Positions 43,316-54,226 are shown, counted from the stretch's first letter. The stretch is DNA of 64,000 nucleotides from Sabulicella rubraurantiaca (GCF_017355885.1 NZ_JAFEUU010000001.1:310001-374000), one strand, 5' to 3'. Numbers and translations are program-made. Notes: a model not told the origin generated them from the sequence alone.

Positions 43316-44231
43316 GTGCGGCTTCTACTCGCAGCGCGGCGTCCAGCGCCGCGCGCCCGGCCCTCCCATCCGCTTCATAGGGGTGCGCCCCAGCGATGGC
43401 GGCACGGAAGGCGTCGTGCTCGGCCTCCAGACTGTCATGCTCGACCCATGACCGGCTGGTGACGCCCCAGCCGGGAAGTTGCTCCATGGGCTGGGCGCCG
43501 CCAGGCGCGACGAAATCGAGGGTGCGGGCCAGGAAGTCCACCCGAAGTTCACCTTCGGGTCCGAGGGCGCGGAGGCGCCGCTCCAGGCCGACAGCGAGGC
43601 GGCTTGCCGTGACGGTCGCCCGCGTCCCGTCAGTAAGAAGGAGATGGGCCACGGCCCAATCCGTCTGCTCGCTCACTGCACGACCGCCTACTGCCTCGAC
43701 CCCCGCCAGCTCCGCGCCCGTGAGGGCCAGTACCAAGTCGAGGTCATGGATCATCAGGTCCAGCACGACCGACACGTCCAGCGAGCGGGGCCGGAAAGGC
43801 GCAACTCGCACCGCCTCTAGGGCACGCAGGCGCCGCCCCGCGCATTCGGCCCGGAGGGTGCGAATCGCCGCGGAATGACGCTCGATCTGCCCGACCATGA
43901 GGACGAGACCCTTGCGCGCTGCCAGGGCGATCAGCGCGTCTGCCTCCTCAAGCGTTGCAACAATGGGTTTCTCCACCAGCACGTGGCGTCCGGCCTCCAG
44001 GGCGCGGCTGGCAAGGGCGAAATGATGGGACGTCGGGGCCGCGACGATTACAGCGTCAGATCGGTCGATCAGCGCGTCCAGGGCCAGTGCCTCTGTCCCC
44101 GCCTCGCTAGCCACGAGGGCGGCGCGGGATGGGTTCGGGTCGTGGAGGCCGGACAGGCCGCGGCCCTTCAGCTTCAAGGTGTGGAAGCGGCCGAAATGGC
44201 CAGCGCCGATCACGCCGATGCGGGGATTCAT
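43299..44231 (-). CDS. Gfo/Idh/MocA family NAD(P)-dependent oxidoreductase
   Basis: 310-aa dehydrogenase. The Rossmann fold begins NPRIGVIGAGHFGRFHTLKL; the HVLVEKPIVATLEEADALI segment carries the conserved EKP motif with the catalytic Lys. The C-terminal alpha/beta domain contains DLMIHDLDLVLALTG with the usual His. ATG at 44231 was chosen because the GAG motif then falls near residue 10. Members oxidise sugars, inositols or similar alcohols. Divergent from secDF across a 107-base spacer. Confidence 0.88.
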   Translation of the reverse strand: MNPRIGVIGAGHFGRFHTLKLKGRGLSGLHDPNPSRAALVASEAGTEALALDALIDRSDAVIVAAPTSHHFALASRALEAGRHVLVEKPIVATLEEADALIALAARKGLVLMVGQIERHSAAIRTLRAECAGRRLRALEAVRVAPFRPRSLDVSVVLDLMIHDLDLVLALTGAELAGVEAVGGRAVSEQTDWAVAHLLLTDGTRATVTASRLAVGLERRLRALGPEGELRVDFLARTLDFVAPGGAQPMEQLPGWGVTSRSWVEHDSLEAEHDAFRAAIAGAHPYEADGRAGRAALDAALRVEAALSVRA

Positions 44232-44338
44232 GTCCCCCCGGTAGCCGAAAGGGGACCGGGCTTGCATCCCCCCCCTCCCCTCGTCATGTTCCGCCCGAAT
44301 CCCGGACGCGGGAGACCCCAAGGGGATATGGTTCGGTC

Positions 44339-46924
44339 ATGATGTATTTCGCGCGGTGGAAGCAGGCCGCGATTCTTCTCGTCTGCCTCCTGGGCATGCT
44401 GGTGAGCCTGCCCAACCTGCTGCCGCGTGCCAGTTTCCCCGACTGGTTCCCGGTACGGCAGGTCGCGCTCGGCCTCGACCTTCGTGGTGGCTCCTACCTG
44501 CTGCTTGAGGTGGACACCTCCGTCCTTCTGCGCGAGCGGCTTGAGGGCCTCGTCGAGAGTGCGCGCCGCGGACTGAACCAGGCCACTCCCCGCGTCGGCT
44601 ACACGGGGCTTTCCGCCAATGCGGACCAGCGTCGGGTCCAGCTTCGCCTGACCGATCCCGCTCAGCGCGACGTCGCGCTCCGCGTGCTGCGTGACATGGC
44701 CAATTCCGTGAATGTCGGCGGCGGCGCGACGCAGCCCGATATCGAGGTCGTGGCCGCCGCGGACGGGCTCATCACCGCGACGGTGACCGAGGCGGGGCTG
44801 CGCGCCAAGGCGACCAACGCGGTGGAGCAGTCCATCGAGATCGTCCGCCGCCGCATCGACGAGACAGGCGTGGTCGAGGCGCTGATCGCCCGCCAGGGCG
44901 CGAACCGCATCCTGGTCCAGCTGCCTGGTGTCGAGGATCCTGCGCGCATCAAGGATCTGCTGGGCCGCACGGCCCGCATGACCTTTCACCTTCTGGACGA
45001 CACGGCGAACCTTTCCGCTGCGACGCCGCCGCCGGGTGTGCTGTTCCTGCAGGGTGAGCGCGCTGGTTCGGAGGAGCGCTACGCCGTGCGCCGCCGCGTG
45101 GAGGTGGATGGTGCGAACCTCTCCGATGCCCGCGCCGCGCAGGATTCGCGCACGGGTGAGTGGGTGGTGAATTTCACCTTTGATGGCGTCGGAACCCGTC
45201 GCTTTGCCGAGGTGACGCGGCAGAATGTGGGCCGCCCCTTCGCCATCGTCCTCGATGAAAAGGTGATCACCGCCCCCGTGATCCGCGAGCCCATCACGGC
45301 CGGGCGCGGGCAGATCAGCGGTTCCTTCACTGTTCGCACCGCGAACGACCTCGCTGTGCTGCTGCGCGCGGGTGCCCTCCCCGCCCCGCTCACCGTGATC
45401 GAGGAGCGGACCGTCGGGCCGGAGCTCGGCGCGGACGCGATCCGTGCCGGCATGATCTCCATGGCTGTCGGCACGGTGGTGGTGTTCCTCTACATGGGTC
45501 TTGCCTACGGCCTGTTCGGCTGGTTCGCGAACATCGCACTGCTCTTCAACATCGTGCTGCTGATCGCCTGCCTGACCCTGCTGGAGGCGACGCTGACCCT
45601 GCCGGGCATTGCCGGCATCGTTCTGACGCTCGGCACGGCGCTCGATGCCAACATCCTCATCAATGAGCGCATCCGCGAAGAGGTGAAGCTCGGTCGCTCC
45701 CCGATCAATGCGCTGGAGGCCGGCTACACCAAGGCATCCGGCACCATCCTGGACGCCAACCTCACCAACCTGATCGCCATGGCCTGCCTCTACGGCTTCG
45801 GCTCCGGTCCGGTGCGCGGCTTCGCCGTGACCGTGGCGATCGGCACGATCGTGCAGATGTGGACCGCGACGGTGCTGACGCGCCTGATGGTGGTGTGGTG
45901 GTATCGCGCCCGCCGCCCGAAGGAACTGCCGGTGATCGAGCGGCCTGGCCTGTCCCTGGGCCAGCGCCTCGCCCGGCCGCTCTTCCGGCTGGTCCCCGAC
46001 ATCACCCGCATCCCCTTCATGAAGGGCGCACGCGTGGGCCTGATGGTCTCGGCCGTCCTGTCCCTCGCCTCGCTGGCAGGCGCCTTCTATCCGGGGCTGG
46101 AGAAGGGCATCGACTTCAAGGGCGGCATCGTGATGGAAGTGCGGACCGAGCAGCCTGCCGACCTCGCGCGGCTGCGCTCCGCGGTGTCGGCCCTCAATGT
46201 GGGCGACGCGGGCCTGCAGCAATTCGGCGACGACCGAACCATCCTGCTGCGGCTGCCCGCCCCAGAGGACGAGGCGCAGACCCAGCCCGTGGTGAACCGC
46301 GTGCGTGGCGCCCTGGAGGAAGCCAGCCCAGGGGTCCGCATCCTGCGCGTCGAGGCGGTGGGCAATCGCATCTCTGACGAGTTGTTCCGGGGCGGGCTGA
46401 TCGCGCTCGGCATCAGCCTTGTCGCGATGCTGCTCTACATTTGGGCGCGGTTCGAGTGGCAGTTCGGCGTGGCCGGGATCATCACGCTGATCCTCGACAC
46501 CACCAAGACCATCGGCTTCATGGTTCTGTTCCAGGTTGAGTTCAACCTGACCACCATTGCCGCCATTCTGACCGTCGTGGGCTTCAGCGTGAATGACAAG
46601 GTCGTGGTCTTCGACCGGATGCGCGAGAACCTCCGCAAGTTCAAGACGATGCCATTGCGCGACCTCGTGGATCTCTCGATTGACGAGACGCTGAACCGTT
46701 CGCTCGGCACCTCCATGACCCTGCTGCTTTCCGCGCTTCCGCTCGCGCTGTTCGGCGGTGAGACACTGGCGGGCTTCGCCTGGGTGATGGTGTTCGGCAT
46801 CGTCGTGTCCACCTCCTCCTCGGTGTTCATCGCGGCACCCATCGTGCTCTACACGGGGCGCCGGTCGCTGCGACGTGCCGAGGCTGATACTTCCCGTCCG
46901 GGCGCCGCTCCGGCGGCTCGCTGA
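44339..46924 (+). CDS. secDF: Protein translocase subunit SecDF (fused SecD and SecF)
   Basis: 861-aa fusion of both Sec accessory subunits (ATG 44342 is an alternative). The SecD half has ALGLDLRGGSYLLLEVD (D1), P1 head, GTRRFAEVTRQNVGRPFAIVLDEKVITAPVI, GAGALPAP-like GALPAPLTVIEERTVGPELG (D4) and GTALDANILINERIREE. The SecF half starts near residue 565 with GIDFKGGIVMEVR and has VVGFSVNDKVVVFDRMREN and LNRSLGTSMTLL. Twelve membrane helices are expected. It uses the proton gradient to pull exported proteins into the periplasm. No yajC is seen next to it. Confidence 0.94.
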   Translation: MMYFARWKQAAILLVCLLGMLVSLPNLLPRASFPDWFPVRQVALGLDLRGGSYLLLEVDTSVLLRERLEGLVESARRGLNQATPRVGYTGLSANADQRRVQLRLTDPAQRDVALRVLRDMANSVNVGGGATQPDIEVVAAADGLITATVTEAGLRAKATNAVEQSIEIVRRRIDETGVVEALIARQGANRILVQLPGVEDPARIKDLLGRTARMTFHLLDDTANLSAATPPPGVLFLQGERAGSEERYAVRRRVEVDGANLSDARAAQDSRTGEWVVNFTFDGVGTRRFAEVTRQNVGRPFAIVLDEKVITAPVIREPITAGRGQISGSFTVRTANDLAVLLRAGALPAPLTVIEERTVGPELGADAIRAGMISMAVGTVVVFLYMGLAYGLFGWFANIALLFNIVLLIACLTLLEATLTLPGIAGIVLTLGTALDANILINERIREEVKLGRSPINALEAGYTKASGTILDANLTNLIAMACLYGFGSGPVRGFAVTVAIGTIVQMWTATVLTRLMVVWWYRARRPKELPVIERPGLSLGQRLARPLFRLVPDITRIPFMKGARVGLMVSAVLSLASLAGAFYPGLEKGIDFKGGIVMEVRTEQPADLARLRSAVSALNVGDAGLQQFGDDRTILLRLPAPEDEAQTQPVVNRVRGALEEASPGVRILRVEAVGNRISDELFRGGLIALGISLVAMLLYIWARFEWQFGVAGIITLILDTTKTIGFMVLFQVEFNLTTIAAILTVVGFSVNDKVVVFDRMRENLRKFKTMPLRDLVDLSIDETLNRSLGTSMTLLLSALPLALFGGETLAGFAWVMVFGIVVSTSSSVFIAAPIVLYTGRRSLRRAEADTSRPGAAPAAR

Positions 46925-46927
46925 ATC

Positions 46928-47983
46928 GTGGGGACAGGCGGCACCGTCATCGTCGCCTCCAGCCCCGCCCTGCGCGAGGCGGCTATCCTGGCGGTGCGGC
47001 GCAGTGGTCTGGCGGACCCTGTCCTGCTCGGCGATGACGCGGCGCTGCTCCGTGCCGTCGTCGCACAGATCGGGGGGTTCGGACGCATCCTCATCGAGCG
47101 GGGCCTGCCGGGCTTCGGCGCCGAGTTAGTCGATGCGCTGGCCGAGGCATCACCGCAGGCCGTGATCTCGGTCCTGGAGTCGGATGCAGGTCCGGAAGCG
47201 GTGACGACACTGCTTGCCAGTTCCAATACGCCGGAGGAGCCACCCACCCCACCCCTGCGCCCTGGTGGTCTGATGCTGCGCTACCAGCCCATCGTGTCGC
47301 TGCGCGATGGGCGGATCGAGATGGTCGAGGCCCTGGCTCGCTGGGCGAGCGAACCGGTTGCGGTGACGCCTAATCACTTCGTCCCGGCCATCGAGTTCAT
47401 GGGGCTGGGCCGCGTCCTGGCCAGGGCGGTCACGCGCCTTGCAACCCAGGACATGGCGCGGATGCCCTGGCCCGTCTGCGTGACTGTTAATCTCTCAGTG
47501 GCGGAATTCGAACGGCGCGACGTCGCCTCCTGGCTTGCCCTGGAGTCGCGCCGCGCCCGCCTTCCCGCGTCGCGGCTTGCCATCGAACTGACCGAGGCCA
47601 CTCCGGTGCGTGACGTGTCACGTCTTGCCCACGCCCTGCGTCGCCTGCGCGCGGCAGGGCATGAGGTTCTGATGGACGACGTGATCCTGGATGATCCGCG
47701 CCGCCGCCTGCTCCACCTGCCATTCACCGGGGTAAAGCTTGACCGCAGCCTGACGCGCCTCGCCCGCACCAGCGCTCGGGCCCGCAACCAGATCCGGTCC
47801 CTGTGCGGAACGGGGCTGGCCGTGACGGCGGAAGGGATATCGTCGCGCGGCGAGGCACGATTGCTCCGCGCCCTGGGCGTCAGGCGCGGCCAGGGCTTCT
47901 GGCTGGCGCGACCCTTGCCGGCCCAGGCCCTGGCGGCCTGGGCGCAGCGCAGCGTCAGTCAGCCGCGGAAAGCGCGGCCGTAG
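46928..47983 (+). CDS. EAL-domain protein with a degenerate receiver-like N-terminus
   Basis: 351 aa, GTG start 3 bases after the secDF stop. Residues 5-95 resemble a receiver fold but lack the phospho-acceptor pattern. Residues 115-340 form an EAL domain: EAL at 134-136, N188, ELTE (220-223), DD at 250-251, K270, EG at 302-303 and QGF at 322-324 are kept, but the loop-6 DFGTG motif is replaced by DVILDDP and the second Glu of EGVE is Ser305. Cyclic-di-GMP phosphodiesterase activity is thus doubtful; c-di-GMP binding or protein interaction is possible. Its end overlaps the convergent dehydrogenase by 25 bases. Confidence 0.78.
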   Translation: MGTGGTVIVASSPALREAAILAVRRSGLADPVLLGDDAALLRAVVAQIGGFGRILIERGLPGFGAELVDALAEASPQAVISVLESDAGPEAVTTLLASSNTPEEPPTPPLRPGGLMLRYQPIVSLRDGRIEMVEALARWASEPVAVTPNHFVPAIEFMGLGRVLARAVTRLATQDMARMPWPVCVTVNLSVAEFERRDVASWLALESRRARLPASRLAIELTEATPVRDVSRLAHALRRLRAAGHEVLMDDVILDDPRRRLLHLPFTGVKLDRSLTRLARTSARARNQIRSLCGTGLAVTAEGISSRGEARLLRALGVRRGQGFWLARPLPAQALAAWAQRSVSQPRKARP

Positions 47984-49128
47984 AGCTCCTGGATTTCCCC
48001 GGCATCCGGCACGCGTGGATTATTGGACGGTGACCCGGAGGCAAGCGCCTGCTCCGCCATGGTGGGCACCAGAGCATTCCACCGCGCCTCCTCGATCCCC
48101 CAGGCGGCCGGGCTCGGCACTTCCAGCTCCCGGTTCAGGGCGCGCAATTCCTCCAGAAGGCGGGATCCCGCCACTTGGTCGGCATCTGTGCCCGAGGCGA
48201 CGCCCATGCAGCGCGCTGCCTCGGCATAGCGCGTCAGCGCGGAGTTCAGGCCGAACTCCGTCACGGCGGGAAGGAGCATCGCGTTCGAAAGGCCGTGCGG
48301 CACGTGGAAATGCGCGCCGATGGGCCGCGACATGCCATGCACCAGCGCGACCGACGCGTTCGAGAAGGCAAGCCCCGCCAGCGACGCGCCGAGCATCATG
48401 TCCTCGCGCGCCTTCGCGTCGTCCGGGCGATGCCACACGTCGCGCAGGCGGGGCCCGATCAGCCGCATCGCCTCCCGCGCATACATGTCGCTCACAGGAT
48501 TGGCGCGGCGGGAAACGAAGGCCTCCAGCGCATGCGTCAGGCTGTCGATGCCGGTATCGGCGGTAATGCGCGGGGGCACCGTAAAGGTCAGCTCGTAATC
48601 CACTATGGCGGCGAGCGGCAGCGCACCCAGCCCAGCGATCAGCATCTTCTCGTCGCGCTCAGCATCGGTGATGACCGTGAAGCGAGTCGCCTCGCTGCCC
48701 GTGCCGGCCGTGGTGGGAACGCAGACAATGGGCAGCGCCCAGCGATCAGCGGCGAAGGGCACCTTGAACTCACGCATCTTCGCGCCCTCGGGCGCGGCCG
48801 CCAGGATCGCCATGGCCTTGGCCGTGTCCATCGGGCTGCCGCCGCCGAAGCCCACCAGCACGTCGAAGCCGCCGCTGCGCAGCAGTGCCACACCAGCTTC
48901 CACCACCGTGTCGGTCGGATCGGGCACGGTGTCGCTGAAGACCTCGGGCGCCATGCCGGCGGAGCGCAGCGGGGCCAGCAGCTTCTCCACAGTGCCGGAG
49001 CGGACCATCCAGGGATCGGTCACCACCAGGGGCCGAGAGAGTCCAAGCTGGCGCAGCAATTCGCCAGCGCGCGAAAGGCTGCCGCCGCCGACCAGCATCT
49101 GGCGGGGGGCGACGATGGCAGTGGTCAT
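47959..49128 (-). CDS. Iron-containing (group III) alcohol dehydrogenase
   Basis: 389-aa dehydrogenase. NAD-binding [11 protein letters not shown] at 95-105, [41 protein letters not shown] (metal Asp and His) and [24 protein letters not shown] (two metal His) are diagnostic. It ends the importer/amidohydrolase operon, its ATG overlapping the ABC ATPase stop (ATGA). It could oxidise an alcohol released by the upstream hydrolases or reduce an aldehyde or maleylacetate-like ketone. Confidence 0.9.
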   Translation of the reverse strand: MTTAIVAPRQMLVGGGSLSRAGELLRQLGLSRPLVVTDPWMVRSGTVEKLLAPLRSAGMAPEVFSDTVPDPTDTVVEAGVALLRSGGFDVLVGFGGGSPMDTAKAMAILAAAPEGAKMREFKVPFAADRWALPIVCVPTTAGTGSEATRFTVITDAERDEKMLIAGLGALPLAAIVDYELTFTVPPRITADTGIDSLTHALEAFVSRRANPVSDMYAREAMRLIGPRLRDVWHRPDDAKAREDMMLGASLAGLAFSNASVALVHGMSRPIGAHFHVPHGLSNAMLLPAVTEFGLNSALTRYAEAARCMGVASGTDADQVAGSRLLEELRALNRELEVPSPAAWGIEEARWNALVPTMAEQALASGSPSNNPRVPDAGEIQELYGRAFRG

Positions 49129-50180
49129 GGCGTTCCCTGTCTCCGTCCCGCCTCGGCAAAGAGGGCGAGGCGGCGCGCCGCATTCGGCGCGAGGCCGCCG
49201 GAAAAGTCCAGCCCGGCCGGGGGAAGCTCGTCGCGGAAATGGCACGCCACGCCATCTTCCAGCGCTGGGTCCTCCTTCGCGCAGATCTCCTGTGCGAAGG
49301 GGCAGCGCGTGCGGAAACGGCAGCCCGAAGGCGGGTTCAGCGGTGAGGGCAAATCGCCGCCCAAAGGCACGATGCGCCCGCGCCGCGCCGGGTCGGGATG
49401 CGGGATCGCCGCCAGCAGGGCGCGGGTGTAGGGATGGCGCGGATTGCGGAACAACTCGTTCTTTTCCGCCACCTCGACGATGCGGCCGAGATACATCACC
49501 GCCACGCGGTCCGCGACGTGCTTCACCACCGCCAGGTCGTGCGCGATGAACAGGTAGGCCAGGCCGAGGCGGCGTTGCAGATCGCGCAGCAGGTTCACCA
49601 CCTGCGCCTGGATAGAAACGTCGAGCGCCGAAACCGGTTCGTCGCACACCACCAAATCCGGCCCGGCCGCCAGGGCCCGAGCGATGCCGATGCGCTGCCG
49701 CTGCCCACCCGAGAACTCATGCCCGTATCGGGCGGCATGGTAGGGCGCCAAGCCCACGAGGGAGAGCAGCTCCTCCACCCGCGCCTTGCGGCTTCGCCCG
49801 TCGCCGATGCCGTGCACCTCCAGTGGCTCGCGCAGCGTCTCCGCCACAGTAAAACGCGGGTTCAGCGAGGCGTAGGGATCCTGGAACACGATCTGGGCGC
49901 GACGGCGGAAGGCGCGCAGCGCGGCGCGGTCCAGCGTGGTGATGTCCACCCCGTCGAAGCGCACATGGCCGGCGCTAGGCTCGATCAAGCGCAGGACCAG
50001 CCGCGCGGTAGTGCTCTTGCCGCACCCCGACTCGCCGACCAGCGCCAGCGTCTCGCCCTTGCGGACCGAGAAGGAAACGCCGTCCACCGCGCGCACCGTG
50101 CCGACCGTCTTGGCACGGATGAGGCCTTGGCGGACCGGATAATGCTTGGCAATGCCTTCGGCTTCCAGAAGCGCCGTCAT
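49125..50180 (-). CDS. Peptide/nickel-type ABC importer ATPase (DppF/OppF-like)
   Basis: 351-aa ATPase with Walker [10 protein letters not shown], signature [15 protein letters not shown], Walker [13 protein letters not shown] and H-loop FIAHDL. The C-terminal extension has the oligopeptide-transporter domain with [20 protein letters not shown] (Cys-rich, Fe-S-like in the family). Starts ATGA over the DppD-like stop. It works with the partner ATPase, two permeases and the binding protein encoded upstream in the operon. Confidence 0.93.
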   Translation of the reverse strand: MTALLEAEGIAKHYPVRQGLIRAKTVGTVRAVDGVSFSVRKGETLALVGESGCGKSTTARLVLRLIEPSAGHVRFDGVDITTLDRAALRAFRRRAQIVFQDPYASLNPRFTVAETLREPLEVHGIGDGRSRKARVEELLSLVGLAPYHAARYGHEFSGGQRQRIGIARALAAGPDLVVCDEPVSALDVSIQAQVVNLLRDLQRRLGLAYLFIAHDLAVVKHVADRVAVMYLGRIVEVAEKNELFRNPRHPYTRALLAAIPHPDPARRGRIVPLGGDLPSPLNPPSGCRFRTRCPFAQEICAKEDPALEDGVACHFRDELPPAGLDFSGGLAPNAARRLALFAEAGRRQGTP

Positions 50181-51163
50181 GCCGCGAGGGCCTTCTCAAT
50201 CGGCGCACGGATGCAAGCCGCGCCATGTCCCTCGGCCACGGGAAGCAGGGGCGGCTGGGCTTCGTTGCAAGCGGCGATGGCGAAGGGGCAGCGCGGCGCG
50301 AAGCGGCAGCCGGGCGGTAATGCGAAGGGCGGCGGCACCGCGCCACGGATGGCGAGCAGGTCTTCCCGCTCCTCGTCGAGACGCGGAATGCTGCCGAGAA
50401 GCCCGAGCGTGTAGGGGTGTTGCGGGTCGTCGAACAGGCGACGGGCGTCTGTCTGCTCCACCACCTTCCCCGCATACATCACTGCTACGTCATCGGCCAT
50501 TTCCGCCACGACGCCGAGGTCGTGGGTGATGAGGATAACCGCCATGCCGGTCTCGGCCTGCAACTCGCGCAGGAGGTCGAGGATTTGTGCCTGTACCGTC
50601 ACATCCAGCGCCGTCGTCGGCTCGTCCGCGATCAGCAGCTTAGGCCTCCCGGCCAGAGCCATGGCGATCATGACGCGCTGGCGCATGCCTCCGGAAAGCT
50701 GATGCGGATACTCGTCGAAGCGTCGCTCCGGCGACGGGATGCGGACGCGGCGCAGCGCCTCAATTCCCCGGGCACGCAGCTCGGCGGCGGAGAGCCCTGG
50801 CTCGTGCGCGCGCACGCCTTCGGTGACCTGGAAGCCGACCGTGTGCACCGGGTTCAGGCTGGTCATCGGCTCCTGGAAGATCATGGCAATGTCGCGCCCG
50901 CGCAGGTCGCGCATGGCAGCGGGCGAGAGGGTGGTCAGGTCCTTCCCTTCCAGACGCACGCTGCCGGCGGCAATGCGCCCAGGATGCGCAACGAGCCGCA
51001 TGATGGAAAGCGACAGCACGGACTTGCCGCAGCCGCTCTCGCCCACGATGCCGAGGGTTTTGCCACGCTCCACCGAAAGGGAGACGCCGTCCACCGCCGG
51101 TACCTCCCCCGCACTGGTGCGGAAGACGGTGCGGAGACCCTCGACCTCCAGAAGCGGCGTCAT
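50177..51163 (-). CDS. Peptide/nickel-type ABC importer ATPase (DppD/OppD-like)
   Basis: 328-aa ATPase with Walker [10 protein letters not shown], signature [15 protein letters not shown], Walker [13 protein letters not shown] and H-loop LITHDLG. The C-terminus has [20 protein letters not shown]. The ATG at 51163 overlaps the amidohydrolase stop (ATGA); a GTG two codons earlier is an alternative. Pairs with the DppF-like ATPase that follows. Confidence 0.93.
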   Translation of the reverse strand: MTPLLEVEGLRTVFRTSAGEVPAVDGVSLSVERGKTLGIVGESGCGKSVLSLSIMRLVAHPGRIAAGSVRLEGKDLTTLSPAAMRDLRGRDIAMIFQEPMTSLNPVHTVGFQVTEGVRAHEPGLSAAELRARGIEALRRVRIPSPERRFDEYPHQLSGGMRQRVMIAMALAGRPKLLIADEPTTALDVTVQAQILDLLRELQAETGMAVILITHDLGVVAEMADDVAVMYAGKVVEQTDARRLFDDPQHPYTLGLLGSIPRLDEEREDLLAIRGAVPPPFALPPGCRFAPRCPFAIAACNEAQPPLLPVAEGHGAACIRAPIEKALAA

Positions 51164-52593
51164 AGCCACTTGAAGGTCGGCGCGGCGATGCGGTCCACAG
51201 GCCGGTGCGCCCAGTCCTGCGTTGGAGCATTGCCCACCACGCGCTTCTGGGCCTCGGCGAGATGAGCCGCTGCCTGCTCGAAATCGATGGTCAGCACCTT
51301 GCCGTCGCCCACGACCTTCTCGCCATCCACGTAGACATCCTTCACGGCGCGATCGCCCGCGGCGTAAATCAGGCTGCGCACCGGGTCATGGCGCGGCTGC
51401 ATCCGGGGGTGGGCCGCGTCCACCAGCACGATGTCGGCTCGGCAGCCAGGCGAGAGGCGCCCGATATCATCGCGCCCCAGCGCGCGCGCGCCACCGATTG
51501 TGGCGGCGTCGAACACATCCGTCGTGCTCATGGTTCGCGGATTGCCCGCCTGGGTGCGTGCCAGATACGCAACCAGTCGCAGCTCATCCAGCATGTTGTG
51601 CGGGTATGTGTCCGTGCCGATGCCGAGATTCACGCCACCGCGCCGGTAGCGTCCAAAATCCTTCAGCGTGATGCCGCGCCGCGCGAAGACGGTCGGGCAA
51701 TGCGCGACCGTAGCCCCCGTCTCGGCGAGGATGCCGAGGTCGCTGTCGGTGTGCCAGCGCGTGGAGGGATGGTCGTCCAGGAAGATGCCGTGGCCGATGA
51801 TCGCCTTCTCGTCCAGCAAACCCATCTCGTGGAGCCACTGGATGGGGGTGAAGCCGTGGCGCCGGGTGATCTCGTGGAACTCGACCACGGACTGCGCCGC
51901 GTGGATCTGCCACGAGATGCCGCGCGCCCGCGCCTCGGCCCGGCTGTCACGCAGGAGCTCGGGCGAGCAGGTGTCGATCTGCGCCGGGCAGGCCATTCCG
52001 AAGAGGCGGCCGGACGGGTGCTGCTCCGCCCGCTGGATGAGGTTGAAGGCCTCGTCCATCGCCTTCACGCCGGCCTTCTCATCCCATTCGTATTCGACGA
52101 CATGGCCATTCTTCGTGAACCAGCGCGCCGAGCGGAACATGGGGGCGATGCAGACACGCATTCCTGCCTCGGCCAGAAGATCCAGCCAGCCGGGATGCGC
52201 CACGGACAGGTCGGCGAGCGTTGTCACGCCTGACAGCAGAAGTTCCGACAAGGCGACGCGCACGCAATCCGGCACCGCCTCCGAGTCCGCGCGGAAGATC
52301 GGCATGAACTCGTAGAGCGAGGAATTGTAGAGACCGGGCGAGCCGATCTCGTCCAGCAGCCCCTTGTTCATCGGCTCGCTGCTCGGGTGGGAATGGATGT
52401 TGACGAGGCCGGGCATGACCATGAGCCCGGCCCCGTCGATCTCCGTATCCGCTGGCCCGTCATAACCCCGCCCGACGAAGCGAATGACGCCGTCCTCGAA
52501 GGCGAGGTCCGCGTCCGGCATGTAGGCATGCCGCTTCTCGGACGCGTCCCACGCGACGATGAGTTCCGCATTGCGGATGAGAGTGGCGGGCAT
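51160..52593 (-). CDS. Amidohydrolase (chlorohydrolase/TrzN-AtzA-like cytosine deaminase superfamily)
   Basis: 477-aa metal-dependent hydrolase. [19 protein letters not shown] gives the HxH motif; [26 protein letters not shown] and [17 protein letters not shown] carry the remaining metal and catalytic residues in the order of the ATZ/TRZ subgroup. Deaminases and hydrolases of triazines, guanine or imidazole rings belong here. It is flanked by the binding-protein gene (5 bases) and the ATPase gene (overlap), so its substrate is probably what the importer brings in. Confidence 0.87.
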   Translation of the reverse strand: MPATLIRNAELIVAWDASEKRHAYMPDADLAFEDGVIRFVGRGYDGPADTEIDGAGLMVMPGLVNIHSHPSSEPMNKGLLDEIGSPGLYNSSLYEFMPIFRADSEAVPDCVRVALSELLLSGVTTLADLSVAHPGWLDLLAEAGMRVCIAPMFRSARWFTKNGHVVEYEWDEKAGVKAMDEAFNLIQRAEQHPSGRLFGMACPAQIDTCSPELLRDSRAEARARGISWQIHAAQSVVEFHEITRRHGFTPIQWLHEMGLLDEKAIIGHGIFLDDHPSTRWHTDSDLGILAETGATVAHCPTVFARRGITLKDFGRYRRGGVNLGIGTDTYPHNMLDELRLVAYLARTQAGNPRTMSTTDVFDAATIGGARALGRDDIGRLSPGCRADIVLVDAAHPRMQPRHDPVRSLIYAAGDRAVKDVYVDGEKVVGDGKVLTIDFEQAAAHLAEAQKRVVGNAPTQDWAHRPVDRIAAPTFKWL

Positions 52594-52598
52594 GGCGA

Positions 52599-54206
52599 TT
52601 ACCTCACAGTCCGGATGTCGAGGCCCTTGTAGACCCCTGCCCCATAGAGCCCATGGGCGCGCGCACCCTGGATGCGGTTGGAGGCGAAGAGGTTGAGCTG
52701 CGTCCGCGCAACGGTCAGCCACGGCGCCTGCTCAGCCAGCTGACGCTGGATCAAGGCGGCGTAACGGGCGCGGTCCTCTGGGTTCAAGGCGGAGCGCGCT
52801 GATTCCAGCCACTGATCGGTCTGCGGGTCGGCCCAGTTCATGCGGTTCGGCGTCGGGCGGTTGCGGCTGTGCCAGTAAAGGCTCAGCGCGTCCGTCGCGG
52901 AGACATACGGGTAGCTCAGGAAGAAGGCGTCGAACTCCTGCGTCGCCAGCCGCCCCCAGGCCACGGTCGCATCGAAGAGCTGAATCCGCATCTCGATGCC
53001 GACCTGCCGCAGCGCCTGCTGGATGATCTCGCCCATACGCTGGTTGTCGAGGGTGTTGATCGCGTAGAGCAGGAAGGTCGCTCGCTGCCCGTCCTTCACC
53101 CGGACGCCGTCAGGGCCAGCGCGCCAGCCCGCCTCTTCCAGCGTGCGGATCGCCGCGGCGCGGTCGAAAGCGGGGACGAGGCGGTCCGACTCTGCGTCGT
53201 AGTCCAGCGCATTCGGATTCACGATGTTGCGAGCGGCCTCGGCCTGACCGGCCCAGACCGCGCGCACCAAGGCGGCCCGATCCACGGCCATGTGCACGGC
53301 ACGGCGGATGGCGACGTCGTTCGCCACGGGCTTGTCCACCTTGAAGCCCATGAACACGTCCCAGAAGTAGTTGGGCTGGCGCAGGCGCTGCACCGTTGGG
53401 ACGCGTGACAGAGGCTCGACGAAGGCGGCCGGGATGTACTGCGTTATATCGGCCTGGCCAGCCTGAAGCGCCGCCACGCGGGACGCCGCTTCGGGGATCA
53501 CACGCCAGGTCACGCGCTCGATCTGGGCGGGGCCACGGTTCTGGTAGAATTCAGGACCCCAGCGGTAGTTCTGGTGCCGGGTCAAGACCAACTCGTTGCG
53601 CGGGGTCCAGTTGCCCCAGCAGAACGGACCGGTGCCATTGAAGCCTTGCACGCCGAAATTGTCTCCCAGCCGCTCCACCGTCGCAGGATCGATCGCAGAG
53701 GCGAAGAACAGCGTGAGCTGGGACAGGAGTTCGCTGAAGGGCTGGTTCAGCTCGTAGCGCAGCGTGTGGTCGTCCACCGCGCTGATTTCCTTCACATCGC
53801 CCGCGCGCCAGGCGACGGGCGAGGTGATGCGCGGCTGGGTGCGGCCGATCCAGCGATTGAGGCTGAAGGCCATGTCGCGTGCGGTGAAGGGCTTGCCGTC
53901 GCAGAAGGTGACATCGCGCCGCAGGTGGAAAGTGTAGACGAGCCCGTCCGGCGAAACGTCCCAGCGCTCGGCGAGGAGCGGCCGGATGGTCCGCATGTCG
54001 AAATCCATCGCGACCAGAGTGTCAGACAGCATGGTCATAACCTCGCCGGTGGCGAGGGCGGTGGAGCGGTGCGGATCGTAGCGGTCGGCGTCGATCTCCC
54101 GCATGATGACGACTTGGTTTCGCGCCGGCGCCTGGGCCTGGGCGACGCCACCAAGGCCGATAGCGGCAAGCCCGGCGAGGGTGGCGCGTCGAAGCATCGC
54201 TCTCAT
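52599..54206 (-). CDS. ABC importer substrate-binding protein, family 5 (DppA/OppA-like)
   Basis: 535-aa periplasmic binding protein. Signal peptide MRAMLRRATLAGLAAIGLGGVAQAQ; family 5 blocks: MLSDTLVAMDFDMRTIRPLLAERWDVSPDGLVYTFHLRRDVTFCDGKPFTARD, NGTGPFCWGNWTPRNELVLTRHQNY and VAALQAGQADITQYIP. Such proteins bind di/oligopeptides, nickel complexes, opines or other amides. Start 54206; a second ATG three codons on is possible. It is 20 bases after the DppC-like gene. Confidence 0.92.
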   Translation of the reverse strand: MRAMLRRATLAGLAAIGLGGVAQAQAPARNQVVIMREIDADRYDPHRSTALATGEVMTMLSDTLVAMDFDMRTIRPLLAERWDVSPDGLVYTFHLRRDVTFCDGKPFTARDMAFSLNRWIGRTQPRITSPVAWRAGDVKEISAVDDHTLRYELNQPFSELLSQLTLFFASAIDPATVERLGDNFGVQGFNGTGPFCWGNWTPRNELVLTRHQNYRWGPEFYQNRGPAQIERVTWRVIPEAASRVAALQAGQADITQYIPAAFVEPLSRVPTVQRLRQPNYFWDVFMGFKVDKPVANDVAIRRAVHMAVDRAALVRAVWAGQAEAARNIVNPNALDYDAESDRLVPAFDRAAAIRTLEEAGWRAGPDGVRVKDGQRATFLLYAINTLDNQRMGEIIQQALRQVGIEMRIQLFDATVAWGRLATQEFDAFFLSYPYVSATDALSLYWHSRNRPTPNRMNWADPQTDQWLESARSALNPEDRARYAALIQRQLAEQAPWLTVARTQLNLFASNRIQGARAHGLYGAGVYKGLDIRTVR

Positions 54207-54226
54207 CTCTTGGTCTCCCTGCGGAT

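Noticed and set aside
44228-46222. 664-codon minus-strand frame opposite secDF
   Set aside because: Composition rich in His, Asp, Arg and Gln is typical of antisense of GC-rich genes; secDF on the plus strand is unmistakable.
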